Shown here: positions 25,182 to 34,198 of the stretch, piece by piece
Layout of the letters: every line of letters begins with the position of its first letter
Position numbering within the stretch: the stretch's first letter is position 1
NCBI GenBank assembly: GCA_959023295.1
Contig: CAUFBM010000013.1
Span: 3,704 to 67,703 of the forward strand
Length of the DNA: 64,000 nucleotides
From: an uncultured Collinsella sp.
GTDB taxonomy: Bacteria > Actinomycetota > Coriobacteriia > Coriobacteriales > Coriobacteriaceae
Direction of reading: 5' to 3'
The notes under the pieces: generated by a model
Database searches by the model: none
Seen by the model: the letters and a program-made list of their open reading frames with translations, nothing else
Told to the model about the DNA's origin: nothing
Made by a program: the position numbers and the translations under genes

Positions 25182-26213
25182 CTATACGCGAGGCTCTGCC
25201 GTGGTGCGCCGAACGATGAGCTTGCCCGGAATACGAATGGCAACAGTCTTGCCCGTTGCTCCCGCCTTGGGAACCGCATGCTCGAATACCTCGCGTCCGC
25301 GCTGATGTAGATCGAATCGTACGGTCGTGAGCTCGTTATGTGCGACAAAGTCGTCGAGCGAGTCATCGACGCCCACCACGCTCACGTCCTCGGGCACACG
25401 CAATCCGCTGTCGCGCAACGCAGCGATCGCACCGTTTGCCATCTGGTCATTTGCCGCGTAAATCGCCGTCATGGTGCGGTCGTGCTCGGCCAGATATCTG
25501 CCGGCCTCGTAACCGCTGTTGGCAGACCAGTCGCCCTCGAGCGGCTCTGCCATTTTGATATGCCTGCGCTCGAGAGAATCTCTCCAACCAGCCCGGCGGA
25601 ACTGTTCGTCGACCGAGAAGGACGGACCGCCGATAAAGCGAATTTGCTCGTGGCCCAGCTCAAACAGATGATCCATAAGCAGTAGAGAGCAGCCATAGTG
25701 GTCAGAGTCGACCGTGGTTACCCGCGGGTGAGCATACATGGTGACGATGACCGTGCCGATACCCGGCAGAGGCACAAACGTCTCAAAGTCGGGCGCCAGT
25801 CGGCTCATGCCGATGATGATGCCATCCACTGGCAGCGCTGCCATGCGACGAGTGGCCTCGGCAAGCGAAAACTCCTCGGTCTTGGACATCTCGACCAGTG
25901 TGATAGCACAACCGCGTTCGCGGGCCGCACTGGCAATGCCGTCGATCATCGTCAGGTTACCGAACTTGGTGACGTCGTTAACGCACAGCCCGACCGAATG
26001 GTAGCGGCCGTCGCGCAGCGAGCGACCGGCATAGCTCGGACGGAAACCGAGCTCCTGCATGGCTGCCTGCACGCGCTGACGCGTCTGCTCGTTCACGTTG
26101 GGCAATCCGTTGGCAACGCGCGAAACCGTCTGCTGCGAAACACCGGCAGCGCGGGCAACGTCGACCATGGAAACCGGACGCGAACCCGTGTCGTTGGAAG
26201 GGCGCCTTGCCAC
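25182..26213 (-). CDS. LacI-family repressor, probable regulator of mgl and gal genes
   Basis: 343 residues from a GTG with GAAGGTGA just upstream; a GTG 19 codons earlier lacks a ribosome site. HTH at ~15-70 (VSMVDVARAAGVSQQTVSRV, hinge FRPSYAGRSLRDG) and a periplasmic-binding-like effector domain (GCSLLLMDHLFELGHEQI, IYAANDQMANGAIAALRDSG, SVVGVDDSLDDF). Divergent from galM; two gal-type operators lie between them, with others before galK and in the mgl operon. This makes it the likely repressor of the galactose regulon. Confidence 0.88.
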   Translation of the reverse strand: MARRPSNDTGSRPVSMVDVARAAGVSQQTVSRVANGLPNVNEQTRQRVQAAMQELGFRPSYAGRSLRDGRYHSVGLCVNDVTKFGNLTMIDGIASAARERGCAITLVEMSKTEEFSLAEATRRMAALPVDGIIIGMSRLAPDFETFVPLPGIGTVIVTMYAHPRVTTVDSDHYGCSLLLMDHLFELGHEQIRFIGGPSFSVDEQFRRAGWRDSLERRHIKMAEPLEGDWSANSGYEAGRYLAEHDRTMTAIYAANDQMANGAIAALRDSGLRVPEDVSVVGVDDSLDDFVAHNELTTVRFDLHQRGREVFEHAVPKAGATGKTVAIRIPGKLIVRRTTAEPRV

Positions 26214-26296
26214 AAAATCACCTTCGCTCCTGTAGGAAGCCGAAATACCCCGTGCGAAATTGCTGGTCACGCGGGAGGCTTTGTTGTCTATCGATA

Positions 26297-26312
26297 ATGT
26301 TAACGTACTCTA
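26297..26312. promoter_or_regulatory. gal-type LacI-family operator 3
   Basis: ATGTTAACGTACTCTA, between the LacI-family gene and galM, nearer to the regulator. It probably mediates autoregulation. Confidence 0.6.
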
Positions 26313-26418
26313 CTATACCTATCAGCAGTTATGCAGCGCCCTCAACACCACCTGAATACCGTTCACGGCTCATTTTCGACCGGTTGCAGGAAAGCGAAGA
26401 AGTCCGTGGTTCCAGGCT

Positions 26419-26434
26419 ATGAGTACGTTAACAT
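26419..26434. promoter_or_regulatory. gal-type LacI-family operator 4 (upstream of galM)
   Basis: ATGAGTACGTTAACAT, 79 bases before the galM start. It is followed by a leader hairpin (26459-26489, ATGGCCTGC / GCAGGCCAT). Confidence 0.65.
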
Positions 26435-26512
26435 AAAGCGTAAGCACACCGATACCATGATGGCCTGCGCTCCGGGCGTGCAGGCCATGGCGTCGTATTC
26501 GAAAGGACGCTC

Positions 26513-27589
26513 ATGATTACCACAACTCCGTTCGGCGCCGCCCCCAGCGGCTCGCCGGTTACGGTCTATAACCTTGTTTGCGCAGGTGCCCGCGTGCGCG
26601 TCATGGACTATGGCGCGACCATCCTTAGCATCGAGGTTCCCGATGCCTCAGGCGATGTTGCCGACATAGCTCTCGGCTTCGATGCCCTCGATGGCTACTT
26701 CGACAATCCGGCGTGCTACGGCGGAACTATTGGCCCTTCGGCCAACCGAACGGATAAAGGCCAAATCGAGATTGCCGGCACGGTCTATCAGATGGCATGC
26801 AACGATGGTCCTGACAAAGCCAATAATCTGCACACCGACCTTGAACATGGCCTTCATAAGCGCGTGTGGAACGCCACAGTCGACGAGATTACCAACACGG
26901 TGAGTTTTACATGCAAGTTGGCTGACGGCGAACTGGGTCTCCCGGGCAACCGCACCTTTACCGTTGCCTATGTCCTGCAGGCAGGGCCAACGGGTGCCGC
27001 AGAGCTCACCTGCACGCAAAGCTGCGTTACCGATGCCGACACCTTCGTCAACATGACCAACCACACGTACTTCAACCTTGCGGGGCACGATGCCGGCACG
27101 GTTCTGGACCAGGTCGCGACTATCGACGCCGAGGCTTTCCTCCCCCAGCGCCAGGACAACGTCTCTTCTGGCGAGGTTCGCCCCGTGGTCGGCACGCCAT
27201 TCGATTTCCGCGCACCCAAGGCGCTCGGCCGCGACATCGAGGCGAACGACGAGCAGCTCAAGATTGCACGGGGCTTTGACCATTGTTTCTGCCTGGATGG
27301 CTTTACCCCCGACGCCGACCCGCGCCACGCACTGCGCTTGCAAGATCCAAACTCGCGCCGCACGCTCGACATCTTCGTAACCGCACCGGGCGCGCATCTG
27401 TATACCGGCAACTGGCTCAGCGATAACGACGCCAAAGACGGCTGCAGTTACGGTCCCCGCGACGGCGTCGCATTTGAGCCCGAGTTTTGGCCTGACAACA
27501 ACCATCACACAGATTGGGCGCATCCCGTCTGCACGCCTGACCACCCGTTTAGCTCGACGATCGTCTACCGATTCTCGACGATTTGTTAA
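26513..27589 (+). CDS. galM: Aldose 1-epimerase (galactose mutarotase)
   Basis: 358 residues. It interconverts beta- and alpha-galactose for galactokinase. Family features: VRVMDYGATILSIEVPD near the start, GPSANRTDKGQ, the catalytic His region NLHTDLEHGLHK and MTNHTYFNLAGHD, and a Glu-containing C-terminal VAFEPEFWPD. AAAGGACG precedes the ATG. First gene of the galM, galK, galT set. A second galM-type gene is at 47.3 kb. Confidence 0.92.
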   Translation: MITTTPFGAAPSGSPVTVYNLVCAGARVRVMDYGATILSIEVPDASGDVADIALGFDALDGYFDNPACYGGTIGPSANRTDKGQIEIAGTVYQMACNDGPDKANNLHTDLEHGLHKRVWNATVDEITNTVSFTCKLADGELGLPGNRTFTVAYVLQAGPTGAAELTCTQSCVTDADTFVNMTNHTYFNLAGHDAGTVLDQVATIDAEAFLPQRQDNVSSGEVRPVVGTPFDFRAPKALGRDIEANDEQLKIARGFDHCFCLDGFTPDADPRHALRLQDPNSRRTLDIFVTAPGAHLYTGNWLSDNDAKDGCSYGPRDGVAFEPEFWPDNNHHTDWAHPVCTPDHPFSSTIVYRFSTIC

Positions 27590-27653
27590 CCCGCCCTCGT
27601 CAAGGTGCAAGGGAGCAGCGTTATGACTCCCGCCTACTTCCTCACACCTTGAT

Positions 27654-27669
27654 ATGTTTACGTACTCAT
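27654..27669. promoter_or_regulatory. gal-type LacI-family operator 5 (upstream of galK)
   Basis: ATGTTTACGTACTCAT, 45 bases before the galK start and identical to operator 1. galK therefore has its own promoter besides any read-through from galM. Confidence 0.65.
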
Positions 27670-27713
27670 AAGCAAAGCCCGGTAACTCGGGATAACCAAG
27701 AAAGGAAGACACC

Positions 27714-28919
27714 ATGACCGCCCCCGACGAAAAGACACTCGCCACGCTCACCAAGCTGTTTGAGGAGGAGTTTGGCCCCATCGGCGACCGCCAGGTGCTC
27801 TACGTGCACGCGCCCGGGCGTTCCGAGATCAGCGGCAATCACACCGATCACGAGGGCGGTCACGTTATCGCCGGCTCGCTCGATGTCGCCGTTGACGGTA
27901 TTGCCGTGGCAACCGACTCCAACAAGATTCGCGTCGCCGACGAGGGCTATCCTACGTTTGAGATCACGCTCGACACGCTGGATGTTCAGGAGTCCGAGAA
28001 GGGCACGTCCGCAAGCCTCGTCCGCGGCATGGCGCACGAGATTGCAGCCCTTGGCGTTGAGCCCCACGGCTTCGACTTCGCCTTCACCTGCTCCGTCCCC
28101 TCGGGTGGCGGCCTTTCCAGCTCTGCCGCCGTCGAGGCCGCGTACGGTCGTGCCATGGAGACGCTCTGGGGCGCGCCCGCCATTGAGCCCGTCACGCTCG
28201 CTCAGATGAGCCAGCGCACCGAGAACAACTACTACGGCAAGCCCTGCGGTCTGATGGACCAGGCCGCCGTATGTCTGGGCGGCCTTGCCTACATGGACTT
28301 TGAGGACCAGGCTCAGCCTAAGACCCAGAAGCTCGAGCTCAACTTTGAGGACCACGGCTATGCGCTCGTGCTCGTTAAGGTCGGCGCCGACCACGTGGCC
28401 GCCACCGATGACTACGCCGCCGTTCCGCGCGAAATGCAAGACGTCGCCGCCGAGTTTGGCAAGGCACGCCTGTGCGAGGTAAACGTTGCCGATTTTGACG
28501 CCAAGCTCCCCGAGCTGCGCGCCAAGCTGGGCGACCGTGCCTGCCTGCGCGCCGTTCACTACTGGTACGAAAACGGCCTGGTCGATAAGCGCTGGGCGGC
28601 CCTGAACGCCGGCGACATTGACCAGTTCCTGGTCCTGACGCGCGAGTCCGGCGCCAGCTCTGCCATGTACCTGCAGAATGTTGTTGCCAAACTGGGTGCC
28701 GAGCAGCCTTCCATGTACGCGCTTGCTCTTGCCGAGCATGTGCTCGACGGCCGTGGCGCCGTTCGTATTCACGGCGGCGGCTTTGGCGGTACCATCCAGG
28801 CCTTCGTGCCGCTCGATCTGGTCGACACCTTCATCACCAAGATGAACAGCTGGCTGGGCGAGGGCTCTGCCCGTCACTACGCCATCTCTGACAAGGGGGC
28901 TTACGCGGCATGGCTGTAA
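27714..28919 (+). CDS. galK: Galactokinase
   Basis: 401 residues, GHMP kinase family. It phosphorylates galactose to galactose 1-phosphate. Motifs: galactose-binding GRSEISGNHTDHEGG, ATP-binding VPSGGGLSSSAAVE, and C-terminal AVRIHGGGFGGTIQAFVP. The ribosome site AAAGGAAG precedes the ATG. Its stop overlaps the galT start region, so galK and galT are coupled. Confidence 0.95.
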   Translation: MTAPDEKTLATLTKLFEEEFGPIGDRQVLYVHAPGRSEISGNHTDHEGGHVIAGSLDVAVDGIAVATDSNKIRVADEGYPTFEITLDTLDVQESEKGTSASLVRGMAHEIAALGVEPHGFDFAFTCSVPSGGGLSSSAAVEAAYGRAMETLWGAPAIEPVTLAQMSQRTENNYYGKPCGLMDQAAVCLGGLAYMDFEDQAQPKTQKLELNFEDHGYALVLVKVGADHVAATDDYAAVPREMQDVAAEFGKARLCEVNVADFDAKLPELRAKLGDRACLRAVHYWYENGLVDKRWAALNAGDIDQFLVLTRESGASSAMYLQNVVAKLGAEQPSMYALALAEHVLDGRGAVRIHGGGFGGTIQAFVPLDLVDTFITKMNSWLGEGSARHYAISDKGAYAAWL

Positions 28920-30538
28920 TGACTGACGTGCGCGAGGCCGCGCAGAACCTGATCGAGTACGCTATTCACCGATCGATGATCGGCCAGGACGATCGCATCT
29001 GGGCATACAACACCATTTTGGAGTGCATCGGCGCCACGGGTCCCGCGCTCGACATGGCTTGGGCGCTCAAGACCGAGAAGATTTCGCTCTTGCACCCCGA
29101 TACACTCCCCGACTTTGACCTGGAGGGCACGCTTGCCGTGCTTTCCGAGGCCGCCGTGGCCAACGGTGCTGCCGAGGACACGGCGTCGGGCCGCGACCGC
29201 ATCGCCATGCGCATCATGGGCGGGCTCATGCCGAGGCCTTCGGTTGTAAACGAGGAGTTCAACGGACGTATGGGCGTCCACGAGCCCCGCGCCGCGACCG
29301 ACTGGTTCTACGGCCTGTGCTGTGACGCCGGTTACGTGCGCCGCGCCGCCATCGCGCGCAACATCAAATGGAGCACTTCCACCAACTGGGGCGACCTGGA
29401 GATCACTATCAACCTGTCCAAGCCTGAGAAGGACCCGCGCGATATCGCCGCGGCAGGTGCAGCCAAGAACACGGGCGAGAAGTATCCCGCCTGCCAGCTC
29501 TGCATCGAAAACGAGGGCTATCCCGGACGTTCCGCCGCAGCCGGCGGCGGCGCTCACCCCGCCCGCCAGAATCTGCGCGTTATCCCCATCCAGCTCGACG
29601 GCGAGCGCTGGGGCTTCCAGTACAGCCCGTATGCGTACTTTAACGAGCACTGCATTGCCATGAGCTCCGAGCATCGCCCGATGCACGTCGACCGTAAGGG
29701 ACTGACCTGCCTGCTCGACTTTGTGGACCTGTTCCCGCACTACTTTATTGGCTCCAACGCCGACCTGCCCATCGTGGGCGGCTCGATTCTTTCGCACGAC
29801 CACTTCCAGGGCGGTGCGCACGAGTTCCCCATGATGCATGCCGCCGAGGTCTCACAGTTTAGCGTGCCCGGCTTTGACCAGGTCACCGGCACTGTGTTGC
29901 AATGGCCGCTCTCGGTGCTGCGCCTGCGCTCGCATGACCGCGCTCAGCTGCTCGACGCTGCCGAGAAGATTATCCTCGCCTGGCGCGAGTGGACCGATGA
30001 GTCGGTTGGCATCGTCGCGCACACAGCCGACGGTGTAGCGCACAACACCGTGACGCCCGTCATCCGCCGCGTCGATTCCCGCGGCAATGCCGGCGGCGAG
30101 ATCTACGAGGCCTATCTGGCGCTTCGCTGCAACATCACGACCGACGAGCATCCGCTGGGCGTGTTCCACCCGCATGCCGAGTATCACCACATTAAGAAGG
30201 AGAACATCGGCCTGATCGAGGTCATGGGCCTGGCCATTTTGCCGCCGCGCTTGGTTCCCGAGCTCAGTGCTGTCCGCGGTCACCTGCTGGCGGCCAAAGC
30301 CGATGCCAGCTACGACCTTGCCAGCGCGCTCGAGGGCGACGACCTTTGCCGCAGCCACGCCGCATGGGCCGAAGATGTTTTTGCCCGCCGCGCCGACGAG
30401 CTTACGGCGGACAACGTCATCGATATCCTGCACGAGGAGGTCGGCGTGGTGTTTGGCCACGTGCTCGATAACGCCGGCGTCTTTAAGTGGGACGAGGCAG
30501 GACGCGCCGCCCAGCAGCGCTTTATCGACTCGCTGTAG
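28910..30538 (+). CDS. galT: Galactose-1-phosphate uridylyltransferase, class II type
   Basis: 542 residues, the longer Firmicute/actinobacterial GalT type rather than the ~350-residue E. coli type. The catalytic region is GGSILSHDHFQGG; other conserved parts are KWSTSTNWGDLEITINLSKP, SSEHRPMHVDRKGLTCLLDF and NADLPIVGGS. It transfers UMP from UDP-glucose to galactose 1-phosphate. It overlaps galK by 10 bases; an alternative ATG at 28919 overlaps the galK stop by one base. galE, needed to recycle UDP-galactose, is not in this window. Confidence 0.92.
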   Translation: MAVMTDVREAAQNLIEYAIHRSMIGQDDRIWAYNTILECIGATGPALDMAWALKTEKISLLHPDTLPDFDLEGTLAVLSEAAVANGAAEDTASGRDRIAMRIMGGLMPRPSVVNEEFNGRMGVHEPRAATDWFYGLCCDAGYVRRAAIARNIKWSTSTNWGDLEITINLSKPEKDPRDIAAAGAAKNTGEKYPACQLCIENEGYPGRSAAAGGGAHPARQNLRVIPIQLDGERWGFQYSPYAYFNEHCIAMSSEHRPMHVDRKGLTCLLDFVDLFPHYFIGSNADLPIVGGSILSHDHFQGGAHEFPMMHAAEVSQFSVPGFDQVTGTVLQWPLSVLRLRSHDRAQLLDAAEKIILAWREWTDESVGIVAHTADGVAHNTVTPVIRRVDSRGNAGGEIYEAYLALRCNITTDEHPLGVFHPHAEYHHIKKENIGLIEVMGLAILPPRLVPELSAVRGHLLAAKADASYDLASALEGDDLCRSHAAWAEDVFARRADELTADNVIDILHEEVGVVFGHVLDNAGVFKWDEAGRAAQQRFIDSL

Positions 30539-30549
30539 CATACGAGTTC

Positions 30550-30580
30550 GGATCCCTTGGGGACGGAGGAAAACGAATCA
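30550..30580 (+). repeat. Dispersed hairpin repeat family 6, copy 1
   Basis: GGATCCCTTGGGGACGGAGG followed by AAAACGAATCA, 12 bases after the galT stop. Further copies are at 35520-35550 and 48634-48664 (inverse), each just downstream of a gene or in a tandem gap. Confidence 0.6.
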
Positions 30581-30596
30581 TTTCGTCCTCAAGGCA

Positions 30597-30636
30597 ACGG
30601 CGCCCGCCGGCAACATCGCCAACGGGCGCCGTTTTT
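30597..30636 (+). terminator. Terminator after galT
   Basis: Stem ACGGCGCCCG / CGGGCGCCGT followed by TTTT. Confidence 0.9.
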
Positions 30637-30643
30637 GAGTGTA

Positions 30644-30695
30644 GTCATTGGGGACGTTCCTAAACGACTAGTCAAACAAGAACGTCCCCAATGAC
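30644..30695. repeat. Dispersed hairpin repeat family 4, copy 2
   Basis: Perfect 16-bp arms GTCATTGGGGACGTTC / GAACGTCCCCAATGAC around ACGACTAGTCAAAC. It is the inverse form of 4400-4443. Confidence 0.8.
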
Positions 30696-30756
30696 CACTT
30701 GCGACCAAAGTAACATCGATGTCTTGGCATTGTCAGCGAAAACGCCCCCAAGCGAG

Positions 30757-30877
30757 CAAGGTGACGTGAAAGAGGAGGACATTGACCTTCTGGTCATGCC
30801 CGACGATTGAACGTCAGATTGCCGCTTAGGGGCGTTTGCAGCGTCGAGCCGTTACGGCGTTTGGTAAAACGCCGTAA
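30757..30877 (-). repeat. 3'-UTR structured element, copy 2 (after lacC-like kinase)
   Basis: Sense to the kinase gene and starting two bases after its stop, like copy 1 after the DAHP synthase. It has the GGCGTTTTACCAAACGCC hairpin, GGCTCGACGCTGC, CAATCTGACGTTCAA, TGACCAGAAGGTCA and CTTTCACGTCACCTTG blocks in the same order with variable sequence between. Confidence 0.7.
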
Positions 30878-30879
30878 CC

Positions 30880-31815
30880 CTACAGTTCAGTCACGACAAC
30901 GCTGTTGTAGACCTCGTCCCAGCGATCCATGACCAGGTGGCCGGTCTTGGGATCCATGGCGTTGAGCTTGCCGCAGGTATTGGCGGTCTTGAGCACCGTG
31001 ACGTCGTCGGCACCAGCTGCAATGGCATGCGCAAAGCCGGCGATGGTCGAGTCGCCGGAACCCGTCGCGTTCACAGCTTCAATCGCGGGAGTCTTGGCGC
31101 GGAACGCACGGCCCTCATGGAAGCCCACCGAACCGGCGGCGCCCATCGAGACGACAACCCAGGGAATACCAGCAAAGCGGCCATCAGCGGCAAGCGCCTC
31201 GCGCAGGGCATCGACATCATCGGTCGTAAAGGACGTACCCAGCAGGCCGTTAATCTCGGTCAGGTTGGGCTTTACGAGCTCAGGCTTAGCGTCGGACTCC
31301 AGCGCGGCCTCCAGCGATGCACCCGAGGTGTCGAGCAGCACCTTGGCACCCGCCTCCTCGGCGATCTTGACGAGCTCGGCATAGTAGCCGGAATCGACGC
31401 CACGCGGCAGCGAGCCCGAAAGCGTCACAACGTCCACCTTCACTGCAAGCTCGGCGAACTTGGCCGTAAAGGCCTCGAGCTCGGCCGGGGCGATCTGCGG
31501 ACCGCTCTCCAAAAGCTCGGTCTGATTACCCTCGTGCAGAATATTCAGGCAAATGCGCGTCTCACCGGCGATGGGCACAAAGTCGTTCTTGACGCCGTCG
31601 GCATCCATAAGCTCGGCCATATAGGCACCCATGTGGCCGCCGAGTAGACCGGTCGCGAGCACGTCATCGCCCAGCTGCAGCAGCACGCGGCTCACGTTGA
31701 GGCCCTTGCCGCCAGCGGTCTTTTCGGGCGTCACGCGGTTAACATCGTCGATGACCAGTTTATCAAGCTGATAGCGCGTATCAATCGACGGGTTCATGGT
31801 AACGGTCAGAATCAT
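30880..31815 (-). CDS. lacC: PfkB-family hexose-phosphate kinase, probable tagatose-6-phosphate kinase
   Basis: 311 residues from the ATG with CAGGAG upstream. It has the 1-phosphofructokinase/LacC signatures: MILTVTMNPSIDTRYQLD, KTAGGKGLNVSRVLLQLG, VVTLSGSLPRG and the catalytic AVNATGSGDSTIAGF. LacC and FruK are close homologs. Position next to lacX, lacB and lacA and the absence of fructose PTS genes favour tagatose-6-phosphate kinase; this is inference from context. Confidence 0.85.
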   Translation of the reverse strand: MILTVTMNPSIDTRYQLDKLVIDDVNRVTPEKTAGGKGLNVSRVLLQLGDDVLATGLLGGHMGAYMAELMDADGVKNDFVPIAGETRICLNILHEGNQTELLESGPQIAPAELEAFTAKFAELAVKVDVVTLSGSLPRGVDSGYYAELVKIAEEAGAKVLLDTSGASLEAALESDAKPELVKPNLTEINGLLGTSFTTDDVDALREALAADGRFAGIPWVVVSMGAAGSVGFHEGRAFRAKTPAIEAVNATGSGDSTIAGFAHAIAAGADDVTVLKTANTCGKLNAMDPKTGHLVMDRWDEVYNSVVVTEL

Positions 31816-31871
31816 ATTGAACTCCTGTTCCCGGGGCACGGCACGCGCGGCCCCAAACATACGATAGCTCG

Positions 31872-32753
31872 TTAAAGGATCTCGATCTCAAAGCCGCGGG
31901 TGACGGTCTCCCCCGGCTTGGCAACCAGGCAGCCACGCTTGTGCTCCAGAATATCGTCCTCGTCGGAGCAGGTGGACAGACCACCCCACGGTTCCACGGC
32001 CACAAAGTCGCCCTCGGGCTTGCTCCACACAATCAGGTACGGCATATCGGGGAACGTCAGGCGCACGCCCTTGTCCTCGGTTTTCTTGGTCAGCGTAACC
32101 ACGTGGCTCTCGAGCACATCAAAGATGGTCTCGGCGAAGTCGAAGAGCTCATGGGTAAGTGGCAGATCATGGCCGACCATCGGGTTCTTGCTACGGTGCT
32201 CGACATCGATCAGGCCTGTGGAGGGAACAGCGGTGCAAAGCTCGGTCGCCTCACGCTGATCGAAACGAAGTTCATAGTCGTCGTAGGACTCGCCCTCGTC
32301 GAGCGGGCACTTAAAGCCGGGGTGACCACCCACAAAGAATGGCATATCCTCGATGCCCTCATTGGTCACCTCGTACGACACGGCCACCTTTTCCGAATCG
32401 ATCGTGTAACGAGCAACGATCTTAAACGGATACGGGTACTGCTCGAGCAACTCGGCATGGTCGGCAGAGCTTAGGCTCAGCGCAACCATGTTGTCACTCT
32501 GCTTCTCGAGCTTCCACTCCTGCTTGCGGGCAAAACCATGGCGGGCGAGCTTGACCTCGCGACCACCCATAGTCATCGCGCGACCGTCACGAAGGCCGCC
32601 GCAGATCGGGAAGCAAATGGGTGCCTGGCCCGACCAGACCGAAGGATCACCCTGCCACAGGTACTCACGGCCGTTGGCCGCAATAGAAGTGAACGACCCG
32701 CCCGCCGTGCTCAGTGCTACGCGGATAGAACCGTTATCAAGAACAAACTCCAT
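31872..32753 (-). CDS. lacX: Aldose 1-epimerase family protein, LacX-like
   Basis: 293 residues, the length of the LacX/YihR-like group rather than GalM. Motifs: EFVLDNGSIRVALSTAGGSF, EYLWQGDPSVWSGQAPICFP, KLARHGFARKQEW and the catalytic-type PFFVGGHPGFKCPL. LacX genes accompany tagatose-pathway lac operons in lactic acid bacteria. It probably acts on a phosphorylated or free aldose anomer. It is in the same direction as lacB, lacA and lacC. Confidence 0.8.
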   Translation of the reverse strand: MEFVLDNGSIRVALSTAGGSFTSIAANGREYLWQGDPSVWSGQAPICFPICGGLRDGRAMTMGGREVKLARHGFARKQEWKLEKQSDNMVALSLSSADHAELLEQYPYPFKIVARYTIDSEKVAVSYEVTNEGIEDMPFFVGGHPGFKCPLDEGESYDDYELRFDQREATELCTAVPSTGLIDVEHRSKNPMVGHDLPLTHELFDFAETIFDVLESHVVTLTKKTEDKGVRLTFPDMPYLIVWSKPEGDFVAVEPWGGLSTCSDEDDILEHKRGCLVAKPGETVTRGFEIEIL

Positions 32754-32872
32754 AGGAGCCTTCCCTTTCTTACGACAGCCCGCCAAGTCAATAGGGCTGA
32801 TAGAAAACCGGCCCGCGCCCCCTCACAGAAACGCGAGCCGTCAACGGACTAGTTAATTACGCCGGATACCCG

Positions 32873-33397
32873 CTAATCATGGTATTCGCCGCGGTCCCAC
32901 TTCTCGAGGAACTCGTCAAAGAAGTGCGGGTCAGCCTGAGCCTCGGCGTCGGCCTTATTGCAAGCATCGATCTTGGCAATCAGGGCATCGTGCTCGGGGG
33001 TCTTCTCGTAGGGCTCCTCCAGGAAGGCAAGCATGATATCGGCCATCAGAAACTCGCCGGTGATCTTGCCGCCAAAGCCCACGATGTTGGCGTTGAGCTC
33101 ACGACGGGCATAGAGGGCAGAGGTCATGTCGCGAACCAGGGCGCAGCGGGCGCCGGGAACCTTGTTGACGGCGTTGGTGATACCGATGCCGGTGCCGCAC
33201 AGGGCCACGCCAAAGTCGGCCTTGCCGCTGGCAACAGCCTCGCCCACGGCCTTACCGTAGATGGGATAGTGCGTACGGGTGTGGCTGTAGGTGCCGCAGT
33301 CGAGCACCTTGTAGCCAGCCTGCTCCAGGCGGTCGGCCAGATAGATCTTCTCGTCCGTAACGATATGGTCGCAACCGATTGCGATGGTCTTCTTCAT
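32873..33397 (-). CDS. lacB: Galactose-6-phosphate isomerase subunit LacB
   Basis: 174 residues, RpiB/LacAB family. [40 protein letters not shown] (active-site Cys loop) and [27 protein letters not shown] are characteristic of LacB. With LacA it converts galactose 6-phosphate to tagatose 6-phosphate. AAAGGACG precedes the ATG; 63 bases separate it from lacA. Confidence 0.9.
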   Translation of the reverse strand: MKKTIAIGCDHIVTDEKIYLADRLEQAGYKVLDCGTYSHTRTHYPIYGKAVGEAVASGKADFGVALCGTGIGITNAVNKVPGARCALVRDMTSALYARRELNANIVGFGGKITGEFLMADIMLAFLEEPYEKTPEHDALIAKIDACNKADAEAQADPHFFDEFLEKWDRGEYHD

Positions 33398-33460
33398 CAG
33401 AACGTCCTTTCGTCTGAATTCACAAGTTGAGGTAGAAGTTCGAGTTCTCGGTGGCTCTCG

Positions 33461-33889
33461 TTAGGCCATCTTGTTGAGCATGTCGACACGGATCTGGTGA
33501 CGGCCGCCGGCGTACTGGGCGCGCAGGAACTCGCGGGCGATCTTCTTGGCAACCTCGGTGCCCACAACGCCCGGGCCCATGGTGACCATGCGCGAGCCGT
33601 TGTGCTCGCGGGTCATGTAGGCGGAACGCTCGTCGGAAATGTTGGCGACGACCATGCCCTTGATCTTGACGGCGGCCATATAGGAGCCGACGCCGTACTT
33701 ATCGAATGCGAAGCCCTGGGAATCCTTGTGCTCCAGCAGGTCCTTGGCAACGGCGGTCGCGGAATCGACAAAGTCCGCGGCAGGGGTCTCGGAATAGTCG
33801 ACGACCTCGTGACCGTCGGCGATGAGCATCTCCTTGATGGACTCCTTCATCGACATACCGTCGGCATCGGAAGCGATTACAACCCTCAT
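33461..33889 (-). CDS. lacA: Galactose-6-phosphate isomerase subunit LacA
   Basis: 142 residues, the usual LacA length. MRVVIASDADGMSMKESIKE, HEVVDYSETPAADFVDSA, and YGVGSYMAAVKIKGMVVANI in place of the Cys loop of LacB, as expected for the partner subunit. AAGGAGG precedes the ATG. First gene of lacA-lacB-lacX-lacC, with LacR-type operator sites upstream. Confidence 0.9.
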   Translation of the reverse strand: MRVVIASDADGMSMKESIKEMLIADGHEVVDYSETPAADFVDSATAVAKDLLEHKDSQGFAFDKYGVGSYMAAVKIKGMVVANISDERSAYMTREHNGSRMVTMGPGVVGTEVAKKIAREFLRAQYAGGRHQIRVDMLNKMA

Positions 33890-33982
33890 GACATCCTCCT
33901 TGAGAGATACGCAGGTGCGTAGTTTCTGTTTGGAAGTGTTGAATCGCGTTCAGGTCCGGGCATCTGAATGTGCGGTTCTTCA

Positions 33983-34060
33983 CTGTTCGTGTTTATTTGA
34001 ACACATTCGAACATCAACTGCAAGAATTATTTGTTTATCTTTGTTCTTTTTTGAACAAAG
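33983..34060. promoter_or_regulatory. LacR-type operators upstream of lacA
   Basis: 33983-34001 reads (inverse) TTCAAATANNNNNGAACAG, matching sites before the IIA gene (36101-36119) and before the DeoR gene at 47 kb (47110-47128). A palindrome CTTTGTTC-N6-GAACAAAG is at 34039-34060. A DeoR-family repressor is the expected binder. Confidence 0.55.
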
Positions 34061-34129
34061 ACCGTTCGCGAACGACTGTTGACCGTTTGGGATCGTGAAA
34101 GCTTCGTCCTGGCACGTCTTCAACAAACA

Positions 34130-34166
34130 AAAGGGGCGGCCGAGAACGAGTCTCGGCCGTCCCTTT
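34130..34166 (-). terminator. Terminator of the membrane protein gene
   Basis: AAAGGGACGGCCGAGA pairs with TCTCGGCCGCCCCTTTT on the minus strand, 33 bases after the stop. Confidence 0.85.
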
Positions 34167-34198
34167 GCGGTATGCCCCAGCAAATACAGCTGTTTTAG

